A stretch of DNA of 21,330 nucleotides from Candidatus Agathobaculum merdigallinarum (GTDB taxonomy: Bacteria; Bacillota; Clostridia; Oscillospirales; Butyricicoccaceae): the NCBI GenBank assembly GCA_019115425.1, contig DXDO01000201.1, positions 1-21,330 on the forward strand. Reading direction: 5' to 3'. The notes under the pieces are model-generated. The model saw only the letters and a list, made by a program, of their open reading frames with translations, made no database searches and had not been told where the DNA came from. Positions 1 through 8,368 of this stretch are shown here, piece after piece (positions within the stretch are counted from its first letter, which is position 1; every line of letters begins with the position of its first letter). The position numbers were made by a program, and so were the translations under genes.

Positions 1-862
<862 letters not shown>

Positions 863-863
863 G

Positions 864-1235
864 TTAAGCCTCCTGCCTGAGCTGGTCGAGCAGCGATGTC
901 ATGCGGGAGGCGATTTCCTCCGCTTCGCTGCTGTGCAGTGTATCGGCGTTTAAGGCGCGTAAGCGCTCGACCTCGCGCATCAGTTCCTCCGCGCATCGCT
1001 CGGTGCCGCCGTAGCGGGCGACCAGACCGAGCTTTTCCTCCATCTCGCGCAGCGCATATTCCGCGCGCTTGATGCTGTCGCGCACCCCCTGGCGGGTGAT
1101 GCCCGCGTGCTCGGCGATCTCGGCCAGCGAGAGGTCTTCATTATAATACAGGTCGAACAGCTCGCGCTGTTTTTCAGTGAGCGTCTCGCCGTAAAAATCA
1201 AACAGTAGGCTCATTTCGAGCGGTTTGCTTTTCAT
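864..1235 (-). CDS. ylxM: YlxM/p13-like DNA-binding helix-turn-helix protein, UPF0122
   Basis: A 123-residue member of the YlxM (UPF0122) family, which is encoded next to ffh in many Bacillota and has been linked to SRP function in streptococci. The N-terminal part (about 8-65) reads as a sigma-70 region 4-like helix-turn-helix: LTEKQRELFDLYYNEDLSLAEIAE followed by GITRQGVRDSIKRAE. The C-terminal third is a charged helical tail. The ATG at 1235 has a good ribosome binding site (GGAGG, about 1242-1246). The stop is one base before the ffh start. A strong promoter lies upstream at 1290-1318. The family assignment is firm; the exact biochemical role is not settled from sequence. Confidence 0.93.
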   Translation of the reverse strand: MKSKPLEMSLLFDFYGETLTEKQRELFDLYYNEDLSLAEIAEHAGITRQGVRDSIKRAEYALREMEEKLGLVARYGGTERCAEELMREVERLRALNADTLHSSEAEEIASRMTSLLDQLRQEA

Positions 1236-1289
1236 CGGCGGGCCTCCTCAGAAGGTGTAAAGCATTATACCTTTACATCGAACGTGACT

Positions 1290-1318
1290 ATTCTACCGTA
1301 TAAACCTGTGCTTGTCAA
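1290..1318 (-). promoter_or_regulatory. Sigma-A-type promoter for ylxM-ffh
   Basis: On the minus strand there is a perfect -35 TTGACA (1318-1313), a 17-base spacer and a -10 TAGAAT (1295-1290). Expected transcription start is near 1283, giving a leader of about 48 bases before the ylxM ATG. A second TATAAT-like hexamer at 1264-1269 has no suitable -35 and is less likely. Confidence 0.8.
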
Positions 1319-1364
1319 GGGTAAAATAGCGCCGGAGAGGAATTTTTGTTCACATAATCTTCGT

Positions 1365-1393
1365 TTGCCACGCACATGGAATAATGCTATAAT
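1365..1393 (+). promoter_or_regulatory. Extended -10 promoter for yfmF-yfmH-lgt-folD
   Basis: TTGCCA (1365-1370), a 17-base spacer, then TGC-TATAAT (TATAAT at 1388-1393), which is an extended -10 with a perfect hexamer. Predicted transcription start is near 1400, so the in-frame ATGs at 1400 and 1403 would sit at the very 5' end of the mRNA without a ribosome binding site. This supports the start at 1433. Confidence 0.8.
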
Positions 1394-1432
1394 AATGCAA
1401 TGATGAAAATATCTCCGGAAGCGAGGAAACCT

Positions 1433-2716
1433 ATGCAACAAGTGACCCGAAAAAAGCTGGGCGCGGGTGTGAACCTCACCTGCGTGACCACGCCTAAATT
1501 TAAGCGGGCAATGCTGCGCGTGATGCTGCTGCTCCCGCTCGGCGGGCCGGATGCGGCGCTGCGCGCCTGCCTGCCGCATGTGCTGCGGCGCGGAACGGCA
1601 AAGCTGCCCGACCTGCGCGCGATCGGCGAAGCGCTCGACGAACTGTACGGCGCGCGCATCGAGGCTGCTGTGCGCAAGGAAGGGGAAACGCTGTGCATCG
1701 GCTTTTTGTCCGACTGCATCGACGAGGCCTACGCCCCCGGCGCGGCCGGACTGACCGCAAGAGTCATCCGCCTGCTGTCCGACCTGCTCTGCGACCCGTA
1801 TCTGCAGGACGGCGTGTTTTGTCCGGATTATACGGCGGGCGAGCGCGCGAGCCTGATCGACCGCATCGCGGCGCAGAAAAACGATCCCCGCACCTGGGCG
1901 CCCAAACGGCTGACCGAGCTGATGTGCGAAAACGAGCCGTACGGCCAGCCCGCGCTCGGCACGAGCGAGCAGGCGCAAAAGATCACGGAAAACAAGCTGC
2001 ACGCCGCCTACCGGCGCGCGCTGGACGAGGCGCAGATCGAGCTGTTTTATTGCGGCACCATGGCGTCCGACGCGGTCGAGGCGCTGTTTGCGGCCACGCC
2101 GCTCACGCAGCGGCGGGACAAGTCATTCTATCTGCCGCAGACTGGGGTCGTGTCGCAGCCCGCAGGCGCGCCGCGCGAGGTCATTGAAAAAGAACAGGTG
2201 ACGCAGGGCAAGCTGTCGCTCGGCTTCCGCACGGGCGGAAGCTGCCTGACCGCCGGCGACCCTGCCGCCTACTGGATGTTCCAGACCATTTTCGGCGGCT
2301 CGACCAGCTCCAAGCTGTTTTTGAACGTGCGCGAAAAGAAGTCGCTCTGCTATTATGCAAGCGCGCAGTTCATCGCCTCCAAGGGCATCATGCAGGTCCA
2401 TTCCGGCATTGAAAACAGGGATTTCGAGACCGCGCGGGACGAGATCCTGCGCCAGCTGGACGCCTGCCGCGCGGGCGACATCACGGACGCGGAGATCGAC
2501 GCCGCGCGCAAAACGCTCACGACCGGCTGGCGCGCCATGCTGGACGATCCGCTGACCCTCGAGCGCTACTGGCTTGGACAAGCGGCCGCGGGCACGCTGG
2601 TTTCGCCCGAGGAGCGCATCGGACAGATTACAGACGTGACGCGCGAGCGCATTGTTGCGGCCGCGCAGGTGACCGCGCTCGACACCATCTATTTTATGAA
2701 GGGGGCGGCTGAATGA
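1433..2716 (+). CDS. ymfF: M16-family peptidase-like protein YfmF (YmfF), catalytically dead partner
   Basis: A 427-residue M16 (insulinase/processing peptidase) family protein. Annotated relatives are called EF-P 5-aminopentanol modification-associated protein YfmF. The usual N-terminal HxxEH zinc motif is absent: the matching stretch reads LPHVLRRGT, so metal-dependent catalysis is unlikely. The C-terminal M16 domain is recognisable in the segment around GGSTSSKLFLNVREKKSLCYYA. The start at 1433 is chosen because GCGAGG precedes it by six bases and the predicted transcription start is near 1400; the upstream ATGs at 1400 and 1403 lack a binding site. Its stop overlaps the next ATG (ATGA at 2713). 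Pairing of an inactive and an active M16 subunit suggests a heterodimer, which is inference from family architecture. Confidence 0.88.
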   Translation: MQQVTRKKLGAGVNLTCVTTPKFKRAMLRVMLLLPLGGPDAALRACLPHVLRRGTAKLPDLRAIGEALDELYGARIEAAVRKEGETLCIGFLSDCIDEAYAPGAAGLTARVIRLLSDLLCDPYLQDGVFCPDYTAGERASLIDRIAAQKNDPRTWAPKRLTELMCENEPYGQPALGTSEQAQKITENKLHAAYRRALDEAQIELFYCGTMASDAVEALFAATPLTQRRDKSFYLPQTGVVSQPAGAPREVIEKEQVTQGKLSLGFRTGGSCLTAGDPAAYWMFQTIFGGSTSSKLFLNVREKKSLCYYASAQFIASKGIMQVHSGIENRDFETARDEILRQLDACRAGDITDAEIDAARKTLTTGWRAMLDDPLTLERYWLGQAAAGTLVSPEERIGQITDVTRERIVAAAQVTALDTIYFMKGAAE

Positions 2717-3978
2717 GTACGAAGACCTATTCCGCCCTTGGCGAGCGCATGGAGACGCGTACGCTGGACAACGGCCTGCGCATCTGCTATCTGCCCAAGG
2801 AGGGCTTCAGCAAGACCTTTGCGATCCTCGCGACCGATTTCGGCTCGGTGGACGCTTCCTTTACGTTCGAGGGCAAACGGTACGACACCCCGGCGGGCGT
2901 AGCGCACTTTTTGGAGCACAAGATGTTCGAGGACGAGGACGGCAACGCGCTGCAAAAGTTCGCGCGCACGGGCGCAAGCCCCAACGCCTTCACCAGCCAC
3001 ACCATGACCGCGTATCACTTCTCCTGCACCGACCGGTTTGAGGAAAACCTCGAGATCCTGCTGAAATTCGTATTCACGCCGTATTTCACCGAGGAAAACG
3101 TCGCCAAGGAGCGCGGCATCATCGGGCAGGAGATCGGCATGATGGACGATACCCCGGGCTGGCAGGCAATGGTCGGCCTGTACAAAGGGCTGTACCGCGA
3201 GCATCCGGTGCGCGTGTCCATCGCGGGCAGCGTGGAGAGCATCGCCGAGATCACGCCCGAAACGCTGTACACCTGCCACCGCGCGTTTTACAGCCCGAAA
3301 AACATGGCGCTCGTTGTATGCGGCACCGCGGATTTCGAGGAGGTCTGCCGCATGGCGGCGCAGTTTTCCCCGCAGGAGGCGCCCGAAATCGGCGAGCGGC
3401 ACTATGGCAGCCGCCGCGAAGCGGTAAACGAGCTGCTGGTAACGCAGAAGATGCAGGTTTCCCAGCCACAGTTTTTGATCGGCTTTAAGGACGACCCGCT
3501 GGATGCGGGTGAGAGCCGCCTGCGCCGCGCGATGCTCGGCGAGCTGGCGGCGCGCATCCTGTGCGGCGACACCTCCCCGCTTTACGCCGCGCTCTATGAA
3601 AAGCGCCTGATCGGGCGGGATTTCGACACCGACTATACCCTCCTCCCCCAAGCCGCAGCCGCCCTGCTCGGCGGCGAGAGCCGCGATCCTGCGGCGGTCC
3701 GCGCGGCAGTGGAAGGCGAGGTTTCCCGCCTTGCGCACGAGGGCGTGGACAGGGCGCTGTTCGACCGGATGAAAAAAGCGGTATACGGCCTGTATCTGCG
3801 CGTGCTGGACGTTCCCGAGGCTTACGCCCGGCAGGAGGCGGCCGCCCTGTTCGCGGGCGAGCACTATCTGGACTTCGCCGCCCTGTTCGACACCATCGGC
3901 GCGGACGATGTGCAGGCGATGTTCGCGCGCTGGGCGCGGCGCGACCGCTGTACGATGTCGGTGATCGAGCCAAAATAA
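2713..3978 (+). CDS. ymfH: M16-family zinc metallopeptidase YfmH (YmfH), active-site subunit
   Basis: A 421-residue M16 peptidase with an intact inverted zinc motif: His65-Phe-Leu-Glu68-His69 (HFLEHKMFED), with Glu140 in ERGIIGQEIGMM as the likely third metal ligand. M16 proteins have two homologous halves; the C-terminal half contains the weakly conserved SPLYAALYEKRLIG region. Translation starts at an ATG overlapping the yfmF stop by four bases, with a purine-rich stretch (GAAGGGGG) upstream, so the two subunits should be made in similar amounts. The gene order yfmF-yfmH matches Bacillus subtilis ymfF-ymfH. The natural substrate is not evident from sequence. No signal peptide is seen, so it is probably cytoplasmic. 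Confidence 0.92.
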   Translation: MSTKTYSALGERMETRTLDNGLRICYLPKEGFSKTFAILATDFGSVDASFTFEGKRYDTPAGVAHFLEHKMFEDEDGNALQKFARTGASPNAFTSHTMTAYHFSCTDRFEENLEILLKFVFTPYFTEENVAKERGIIGQEIGMMDDTPGWQAMVGLYKGLYREHPVRVSIAGSVESIAEITPETLYTCHRAFYSPKNMALVVCGTADFEEVCRMAAQFSPQEAPEIGERHYGSRREAVNELLVTQKMQVSQPQFLIGFKDDPLDAGESRLRRAMLGELAARILCGDTSPLYAALYEKRLIGRDFDTDYTLLPQAAAALLGGESRDPAAVRAAVEGEVSRLAHEGVDRALFDRMKKAVYGLYLRVLDVPEAYARQEAAALFAGEHYLDFAALFDTIGADDVQAMFARWARRDRCTMSVIEPK

Positions 3979-4020
3979 AGGCCGGAACCGCAAAAAAGAC
4001 AACAAAGGAAGAAGCTATCC

Positions 4021-4923
4021 ATGGAAAACGCAATCTCTTTTCCGGCGCTCGGCCTGGATTTCACCATCAACCGTGTCGCCGTCAACCTTTTCGGCAAGGA
4101 TATTTACTGGTATGGCATCATCATCTGCATCGGCTTTATCCTTGCCGCGCTGTATGTCAATTCCCGCGTAAAGGAGTTCGGCGTCACCTCGGACAATCTG
4201 GTGGACTGTCTCATCATCTGCGTACCGGCCGGCATCGTATGCGCGCGCATCTATTACGTCGTCTTTGAATGGGATTATTACAGCCAGCATCTGTCCGAGA
4301 TCATCGCCATCTGGAACGGCGGCATTGCCATTTACGGCGCGGTGATCGGCGTGCTGATCGGCCTGTTCGCATACAGCCGTGTGAAAAAGCTGTCGTTTGC
4401 CACGCTGTGCGACCTAGCGGCATTCGGCCTGCTGATTGGCCAGTGCATCGGCCGCTGGGGCAATTTTGTCAACGGCGAGGCGTACGGCGGCCCGACCGCC
4501 CTGCCGTGGGGCATGTCGATCAACGGCAGCGAGCCGGTACACCCGACCTTTCTGTATGAATCCATTTGGAACCTGCTCGGCTTTATCGGCCTGCATTTCT
4601 ACTCGAAAAAGCGCAAATTCCCGGGCGAGATGGCGCTGCTGTATGTCGCGTGGTACGGTCTGGGCCGCGCGTGGATCGAGGGCCTGCGCACGGACAGCCT
4701 GTACCTCGGCTCTCTGCGCGTGTCACAGGTGCTCGCGGCAGTCAGCTGCATTGCAGCCGTCGCGCTGCTGGCGCGGCAGTATAACCGCATCAAGGTGCAG
4801 AAGGCGTTCTATGTGCCGCCGGCAGCACAGCCCACCGCGCCGGAGCGTGTAACAACGGAGGAAGAAACGGCGGAGCGCGAGACCGTCTCAGCGACTGCGG
4901 AGGATAAGCCGGAGCAGGTGTGA
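4021..4923 (+). CDS. lgt: Phosphatidylglycerol--prolipoprotein diacylglyceryl transferase
   Basis: Integral membrane enzyme that transfers diacylglycerol from phosphatidylglycerol to the lipobox cysteine of prelipoproteins, the first step of lipoprotein maturation. The 300 residues contain about seven hydrophobic segments and the Lgt motifs in order: YWYGIIICIGF (29-39), WNGGIAIYG (98-106), the family signature GRWGNFVNGEAYG (144-156), HPTFLYES (174-181) and GRAWIEGLRTDSL (215-227). The second motif has Tyr where E. coli Lgt has His103, which I believe is common in Bacillota. Residues about 265-300 form a Glu/Thr-rich, probably disordered tail. A GGAAGAAG ribosome binding site precedes the ATG. 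It lies 42 bases after yfmH with no terminator between, so it is probably in the same transcript. Confidence 0.96.
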   Translation: MENAISFPALGLDFTINRVAVNLFGKDIYWYGIIICIGFILAALYVNSRVKEFGVTSDNLVDCLIICVPAGIVCARIYYVVFEWDYYSQHLSEIIAIWNGGIAIYGAVIGVLIGLFAYSRVKKLSFATLCDLAAFGLLIGQCIGRWGNFVNGEAYGGPTALPWGMSINGSEPVHPTFLYESIWNLLGFIGLHFYSKKRKFPGEMALLYVAWYGLGRAWIEGLRTDSLYLGSLRVSQVLAAVSCIAAVALLARQYNRIKVQKAFYVPPAAQPTAPERVTTEEETAERETVSATAEDKPEQV

Positions 4924-4992
4924 CGCGCATCTCCGCCGCAGAAACAGTGGGGGCGCATACACGCGCCACAGACAACATCAAGGAGGATACAC

Positions 4993-5844
4993 ATGAGTGC
5001 AGTAAGAATGGATGGCAAGGCGCTTTCCGCCAAGGTGCGCGGCAGCATTCTCGCCGAGACCGAGGAGCTGAAGAAAAAGGGCGTCACGCCCGGCCTTGCG
5101 GTCATCATCGTGGGCAACGACCCCGCAAGTGAGATCTACGTCCGAAACAAGGAAAAAGCCTGCGCGGAATGCGGCTTTTACAGCGAAAAGTACGCGCTGC
5201 CCGCCGAAACCACGCAGGAGGAGCTGCTCGGCCTGATCGACCAGCTGAATAAGAGCCCGCAGATCTCAGGCATCCTGTGCCAGATGCCGGTGCCGGACCA
5301 CATCTCCGAGCAGGCGGTGATCGATGCGATCGACCCGAAAAAGGACGTGGACGCATTTCATCCGGTCAATGTCGGCAAGATCATGGTCGGCAATTTTGAC
5401 TTTGTACCCTGCACGCCCGCGGGCGTGATGGAGCTGCTCGACGAATACGGCATCGACCCCAAGGGCAAGGAGTGCGTGGTGGTCGGCCGGTCGAACATCG
5501 TCGGCAAGCCGATGAGCATGCTGCTGCTGCACCGTCACGGCACGGTGACGATCTGCCATAGCCGCACGCAGAATCTGGACGAGGTCTGCCGCCGCGCGGA
5601 TATTCTGGTCGCCGCAGTGGGCAAGGCGGGCTTTATCACGCCGGACATGGTAAAGGACGGCGCGGTCGTCATCGACGTGGGCATCAACCGCAACGCCGAG
5701 GGCAAGGTCTGCGGCGACGTGGACCCTGCAGTGATGGAGAAAGCATCCTATATGACGCCGGTCCCGGGCGGCGCAGGCCCGATGACGATCACCATGCTGA
5801 TGAAGAACACACTGAAAGCCGCGAAGATTCAAAACGGGCTTTGA
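4993..5844 (+). CDS. folD: Bifunctional methylenetetrahydrofolate dehydrogenase/cyclohydrolase FolD
   Basis: Cytoplasmic enzyme interconverting 5,10-methylene-, methenyl- and 10-formyl-tetrahydrofolate with NADP, supplying one-carbon units for purines and other products. The 283-residue length is standard. Visible catalytic features are YVRNKEKAC with the catalytic Lys53, CQMPVP with Gln97, DVDAFHP with Asp120, the Rossmann-fold cofactor segment VVGRSNIVGKP, and the C-terminal signature PVPGGAGPMT. The signature has Ala where Val is most common, a mild change. The start has a near-perfect binding site (AAGGAGG ending about seven bases before the ATG). It is the last gene of the plus-strand run; a strong hairpin follows at 5888-5926. 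Confidence 0.97.
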   Translation: MSAVRMDGKALSAKVRGSILAETEELKKKGVTPGLAVIIVGNDPASEIYVRNKEKACAECGFYSEKYALPAETTQEELLGLIDQLNKSPQISGILCQMPVPDHISEQAVIDAIDPKKDVDAFHPVNVGKIMVGNFDFVPCTPAGVMELLDEYGIDPKGKECVVVGRSNIVGKPMSMLLLHRHGTVTICHSRTQNLDEVCRRADILVAAVGKAGFITPDMVKDGAVVIDVGINRNAEGKVCGDVDPAVMEKASYMTPVPGGAGPMTITMLMKNTLKAAKIQNGL

Positions 5845-5887
5845 TCCGGTCCAAACTGCATATTCGCGGCGATGCGCCGCAGGCATA

Positions 5888-5926
5888 CAAGAGGAGGGGG
5901 AACCAAAATGGTTCCCCCTCCTCTTG
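5888..5926 (+). terminator. Strong hairpin after folD, probable terminator with poor T tail
   Basis: A perfect 17-bp stem (5888-5904 pairing with 5910-5926) around a five-base loop AAAAT, 43 bases after the folD stop. The run after the stem (GCAAATC) is not a classical T tract, so this may work as an mRNA 3' stabiliser or as a weak terminator. Confidence 0.55.
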
Positions 5927-5995
5927 CAAATCACCCTATCTCCTTCAGGGCGCATTGCGTGACCGCACAGCACTGTCCCGCGCGCCGCCTTCACG

Positions 5996-6027
5996 AAAAA
6001 AGAGGAGAACCGCAAGGGTTCTCCTCT
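5996..6027 (-). terminator. Rho-independent terminator of the pfkB-family gene
   Basis: On the minus strand an 11-bp perfect stem (AGAGGAGAACC / GGTTCTCCTCT, loop CTTGC), immediately followed by a T run (5996-6001). It lies about 20 bases past the kinase stop codon. The stretch 5845-6046 otherwise contains only this and the folD hairpin; I see no gene in it. Confidence 0.88.
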
Positions 6028-6046
6028 GCCATGTTCCGGAATCGGC

Positions 6047-6988
6047 TCACAGTATGTATACTTCGGTGGTCTCATACACCTCGTAGACCTTTTTGAGCGA
6101 TGCCATCTCCGTGCCCGCGATGCGGCTGCACGCACGGGCGGTCGCCACCGCGTAACGCGCCATCTCGTCGAACTTCAGGCCGTTGTGCATCGAGTTTGCG
6201 ATCGCGCCGACCATCGCGTCGCCCGTGCCGACCGCGCCCTCGTCATAGATCTTGGGGTTGGTGTTGACATACAGCGCCTCGGGCTCATCCTTGGACACCA
6301 GCACGGCGCCTTCCTGGCTCATGGACACGCACACGGCTTTTGCGCCCATATCCAGCATTTTGCGCGCGGACACCACCACGACCTCCGGATCTGCGGAAGG
6401 CTTGTCGCCCACCGCTTCCGCCAGTTCGAAGATGTTCGGCTTGACAAAATCCGGCTCAAGCTTGAGCGCCTCCAGCAGGAATTCCCCCTGCGCATCGATG
6501 ATCAGCTTGCAGCCATGCTTTTTGATGGTTTTGCACAGCTTGAGATAATTCTTGATCGGAAAGTCGGGCGGCGTGGAGCCCGCGAGCACAAAAACGTTTC
6601 CCTCAGAAAGATAGCTTTCCATCCGGTCGAGCAAACGCAGGAAATCCGCGTCGTCCACCTTGCTGCCCGGCTCGTTGACCTCGGTATGCCCGCCCTGCGC
6701 ATCGATGATCTGTGTATTGATGCGCGTCTGGCCCGCTATATCGACAAAATCATGATGAATATCGGCAGCCGTCAGCATATCCTTCATGATGCGGCCGTTC
6801 GTGCCCGCGCAGAAGCCGAGCGCAACGCTGTTGCCGCCCAGCGCCTTGACAGCGCGGGAAACATTGATGCCCTTGCCGCCCGGCTCCAGATGGCTGGATA
6901 CCGCGCGGTTGAGCTTGCCGACGACCAACGGATGCTCAATGCGCTGGGTGCGGTCCAGCGCGGCATTAAGCGTTATCGTGATAATCAT
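6047..6988 (-). CDS. pfkB: PfkB-family sugar kinase, 1-phosphofructokinase-like
   Basis: A 313-residue ribokinase/PfkB-fold kinase of the 1-phosphofructokinase/tagatose-6-phosphate kinase subgroup. It would phosphorylate a hexose phosphate with ATP in the cytoplasm. Features in order: N-terminal MIITITLNAALD (PfkB hexose-phosphate subgroup), GGKGINVSRAVKALGG (37-52, PfkB signature 1), TEVNEPG (102-108), KPNIFELAEAVG (183-194), and the C-terminal GAVGTGDAMVGAI with catalytic Asp257. The ATP-binding motif is GTGD rather than the usual GAGD. It stands alone with its own promoter and terminator; no fruA, fruR or lac/tagatose genes are adjacent, so the substrate cannot be fixed from context. Ribosome binding site AGGAGGG upstream of the ATG. 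Confidence 0.88.
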   Translation of the reverse strand: MIITITLNAALDRTQRIEHPLVVGKLNRAVSSHLEPGGKGINVSRAVKALGGNSVALGFCAGTNGRIMKDMLTAADIHHDFVDIAGQTRINTQIIDAQGGHTEVNEPGSKVDDADFLRLLDRMESYLSEGNVFVLAGSTPPDFPIKNYLKLCKTIKKHGCKLIIDAQGEFLLEALKLEPDFVKPNIFELAEAVGDKPSADPEVVVVSARKMLDMGAKAVCVSMSQEGAVLVSKDEPEALYVNTNPKIYDEGAVGTGDAMVGAIANSMHNGLKFDEMARYAVATARACSRIAGTEMASLKKVYEVYETTEVYIL

Positions 6989-7025
6989 GGGACGCCCTCC
7001 TGAAGTGGTTTTTTCTCTTCTTTAT

Positions 7026-7054
7026 ATTTTACCGAATCCAGCGGACAATGTAAA
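7026..7054 (-). promoter_or_regulatory. Sigma-A-type promoter for the pfkB-family gene
   Basis: On the minus strand: TTTACA (7054-7049), a 17-base spacer, TAAAAT (7031-7026), about 38 bases upstream of the ATG. AT-rich sequence lies upstream of the -35. Confidence 0.68.
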
Positions 7055-7074
7055 TGCTTTTTGAAATTTTAAAG

Positions 7075-7115
7075 CAAAAAAGCTGGGCGTTCCCCCCCTG
7101 CTCAAAAGCCCAGCT
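7075..7115 (-). terminator. Rho-independent terminator of the lipase/wal gene run
   Basis: On the minus strand, AGCTGGGC (7115-7108) pairs with GCCCAGCT (7088-7081), followed by a T run (7081-7076). The first arm lies inside the last codons of the lipase gene (encoding ...QLGF), so the terminator overlaps coding sequence. It marks the end of the transcript coming from the wal genes. Confidence 0.8.
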
Positions 7116-7884
7116 GTACCAGCTCCTGCACCAGCCGGATATAAAACCCACATATGTCAAAACCGCCGCTGTCTCTGCGGAATACATCGACCAGCTGCTG
7201 ATGGGAAACGCCTTCCAGTATGCCGCGCCAGCGCCCCCAGCGGGCGGATTCCGGCGTAACCAGCCCGTCACTGTCCCCATGCGCAGGATAAAACAGTCCG
7301 TGCGTCAGGCGCATGGCAGCGTCCCCCCGCGTCCTGCCCAGCCGCGCGCCCCAGCTCTGGTAGTAGACACAGTTTGCGTCCGGATTGTCCCTGTTGAACT
7401 GTTCGAGGTACTTTGGCGTCAGCTGCTCGCCCGCGCGGAGGGAATCGGGCTTCTCATCCCCGCGCTTTGCCCAGTATGCGTCGTTCCCGCGCGCCCAGGC
7501 CGCCACGCCCGGTCGGGCGACCAGCAGCAGCTCGGCCACACGCGAGCCGCGGCTCGGCGTGGAAAGCATGGAGAGCGAAGCCACGCGCCTTCCCCAGCCC
7601 ATGCCGGAGATCAAGCAGCGTGCCTCCAGCCCGCCCTTGGAATGGGCGATGATGTTCACCTTCTCGCAGTCCTGCTCACGCATGACGCGGCGCACCGTGC
7701 GCGCAAGCTGCGCCGCGCCGGTCTCGATGCTGCCCCAGGCGTCCTGCCCACCGAAATAGAGAACAGCGCCACGCGCGCGCAGCGCGTCGGGAATCCGTCC
7801 CCACGGCACATACAGGCCGCCCTGCTCGGTCACGCCCAGACCGTGCGCGAGGATGATCGGGTATTTTGTCCTGCAATCGTTCAT
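7102..7884 (-). CDS. Alpha/beta-hydrolase, triacylglycerol lipase-like
   Basis: A 260-residue alpha/beta-hydrolase resembling bacterial esterases and lipases. The N-terminal YPIILAHGLG is the oxyanion-hole HG motif. The nucleophile elbow AHSKGG (Ser82) has Ala in place of the first Gly, as in Bacillus lipases. The acid is probably Asp204 or Asp206 in HGDSDGLVTPESA, and His228 in GVSHQQLVD is the likely catalytic histidine. No signal peptide is visible, so it may be intracellular or exported by another route. I chose the ATG at 7884, one base after the rlmH stop; an in-frame ATG at 7914 inside rlmH is possible but lacks a clear binding site. It ends the wal-rlmH run, where Bacillus carries an HtrA-type protease. 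Substrate unknown. Confidence 0.82.
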   Translation of the reverse strand: MNDCRTKYPIILAHGLGVTEQGGLYVPWGRIPDALRARGAVLYFGGQDAWGSIETGAAQLARTVRRVMREQDCEKVNIIAHSKGGLEARCLISGMGWGRRVASLSMLSTPSRGSRVAELLLVARPGVAAWARGNDAYWAKRGDEKPDSLRAGEQLTPKYLEQFNRDNPDANCVYYQSWGARLGRTRGDAAMRLTHGLFYPAHGDSDGLVTPESARWGRWRGILEGVSHQQLVDVFRRDSGGFDICGFYIRLVQELVQLGF

Positions 7885-7885
7885 A

Positions 7886-8368
7886 TCACTTGTGGTATTT
7901 GCCGCCCGCGGCAATGTTCAGCGCGCGGTACAGCTGCTCGAGCACCATCACGCGCGCGAGATGGTGCGGAAAGGTCATGGGCGACATGGACAGCCGCAAT
8001 GCAGCGCGCTGCTTGACCCGTTCGGACAGGCCGCACGAGCCGCCGATCACCAGACACAGCCTGCTTGTACCGGCAACCGTCAGCCTGCCGAGGTAGTCCG
8101 CAAGCTGCTCGGAGGACATCGGCTTGCCCTCGACGCACAGCGCGATGACCGTCGCGCCCTGCGGGAGCTTGGCTTCGATCAGCGCGGCCTCCTTGTCGAG
8201 CGCCTGCGTAATCTCTCCCTGCGAGGGCGCCTGCGGCAGGCGCTGTTCGGGCAGCTCGATGATCTCGAGCTTACAGTAAGCGGACAGGCGCTTTTCATAC
8301 TCCCTCACCGCCTCGGCCCAGAACTTTTCGCCCAGCTTTCCCACGCAAATCAGCCTGACAGAGAGCAT
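7886..8368 (-). CDS. rlmH: 23S rRNA (pseudouridine1915-N3)-methyltransferase RlmH
   Basis: SPOUT-class methyltransferase that modifies helix 69 pseudouridine of 23S rRNA on assembled 70S ribosomes, using SAM. The 160-residue length is normal. LVIGGSCGLSERVKQRA is the trefoil-knot cofactor loop; LSMSPMTFPHHLARVMVLEQLYRA is the conserved C-terminal helix region, and the protein ends GGKYHK. The ATG at 8368 is supported by GAGAGGAG just upstream and by family length; it overlaps the walJ 3' end by 19 bases. A longer in-frame reading to 8437 would add 23 non-family residues. Presence of rlmH downstream of walJ also occurs in Bacillus-type wal regions. Confidence 0.95.
   Translation of the reverse strand: MLSVRLICVGKLGEKFWAEAVREYEKRLSAYCKLEIIELPEQRLPQAPSQGEITQALDKEAALIEAKLPQGATVIALCVEGKPMSSEQLADYLGRLTVAGTSRLCLVIGGSCGLSERVKQRAALRLSMSPMTFPHHLARVMVLEQLYRALNIAAGGKYHK

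Noticed and set aside
2689..4005. Minus-strand open frame of 438 codons opposite yfmH
   Set aside because: Shadow of a clear M16 peptidase gene; no recognisable motif and compositionally artefactual.
5841..6086. Short plus-strand open frame after folD
   Set aside because: Runs through two terminator hairpins and into the antisense of the kinase gene; no binding site at its start that is distinct from folD sequence.
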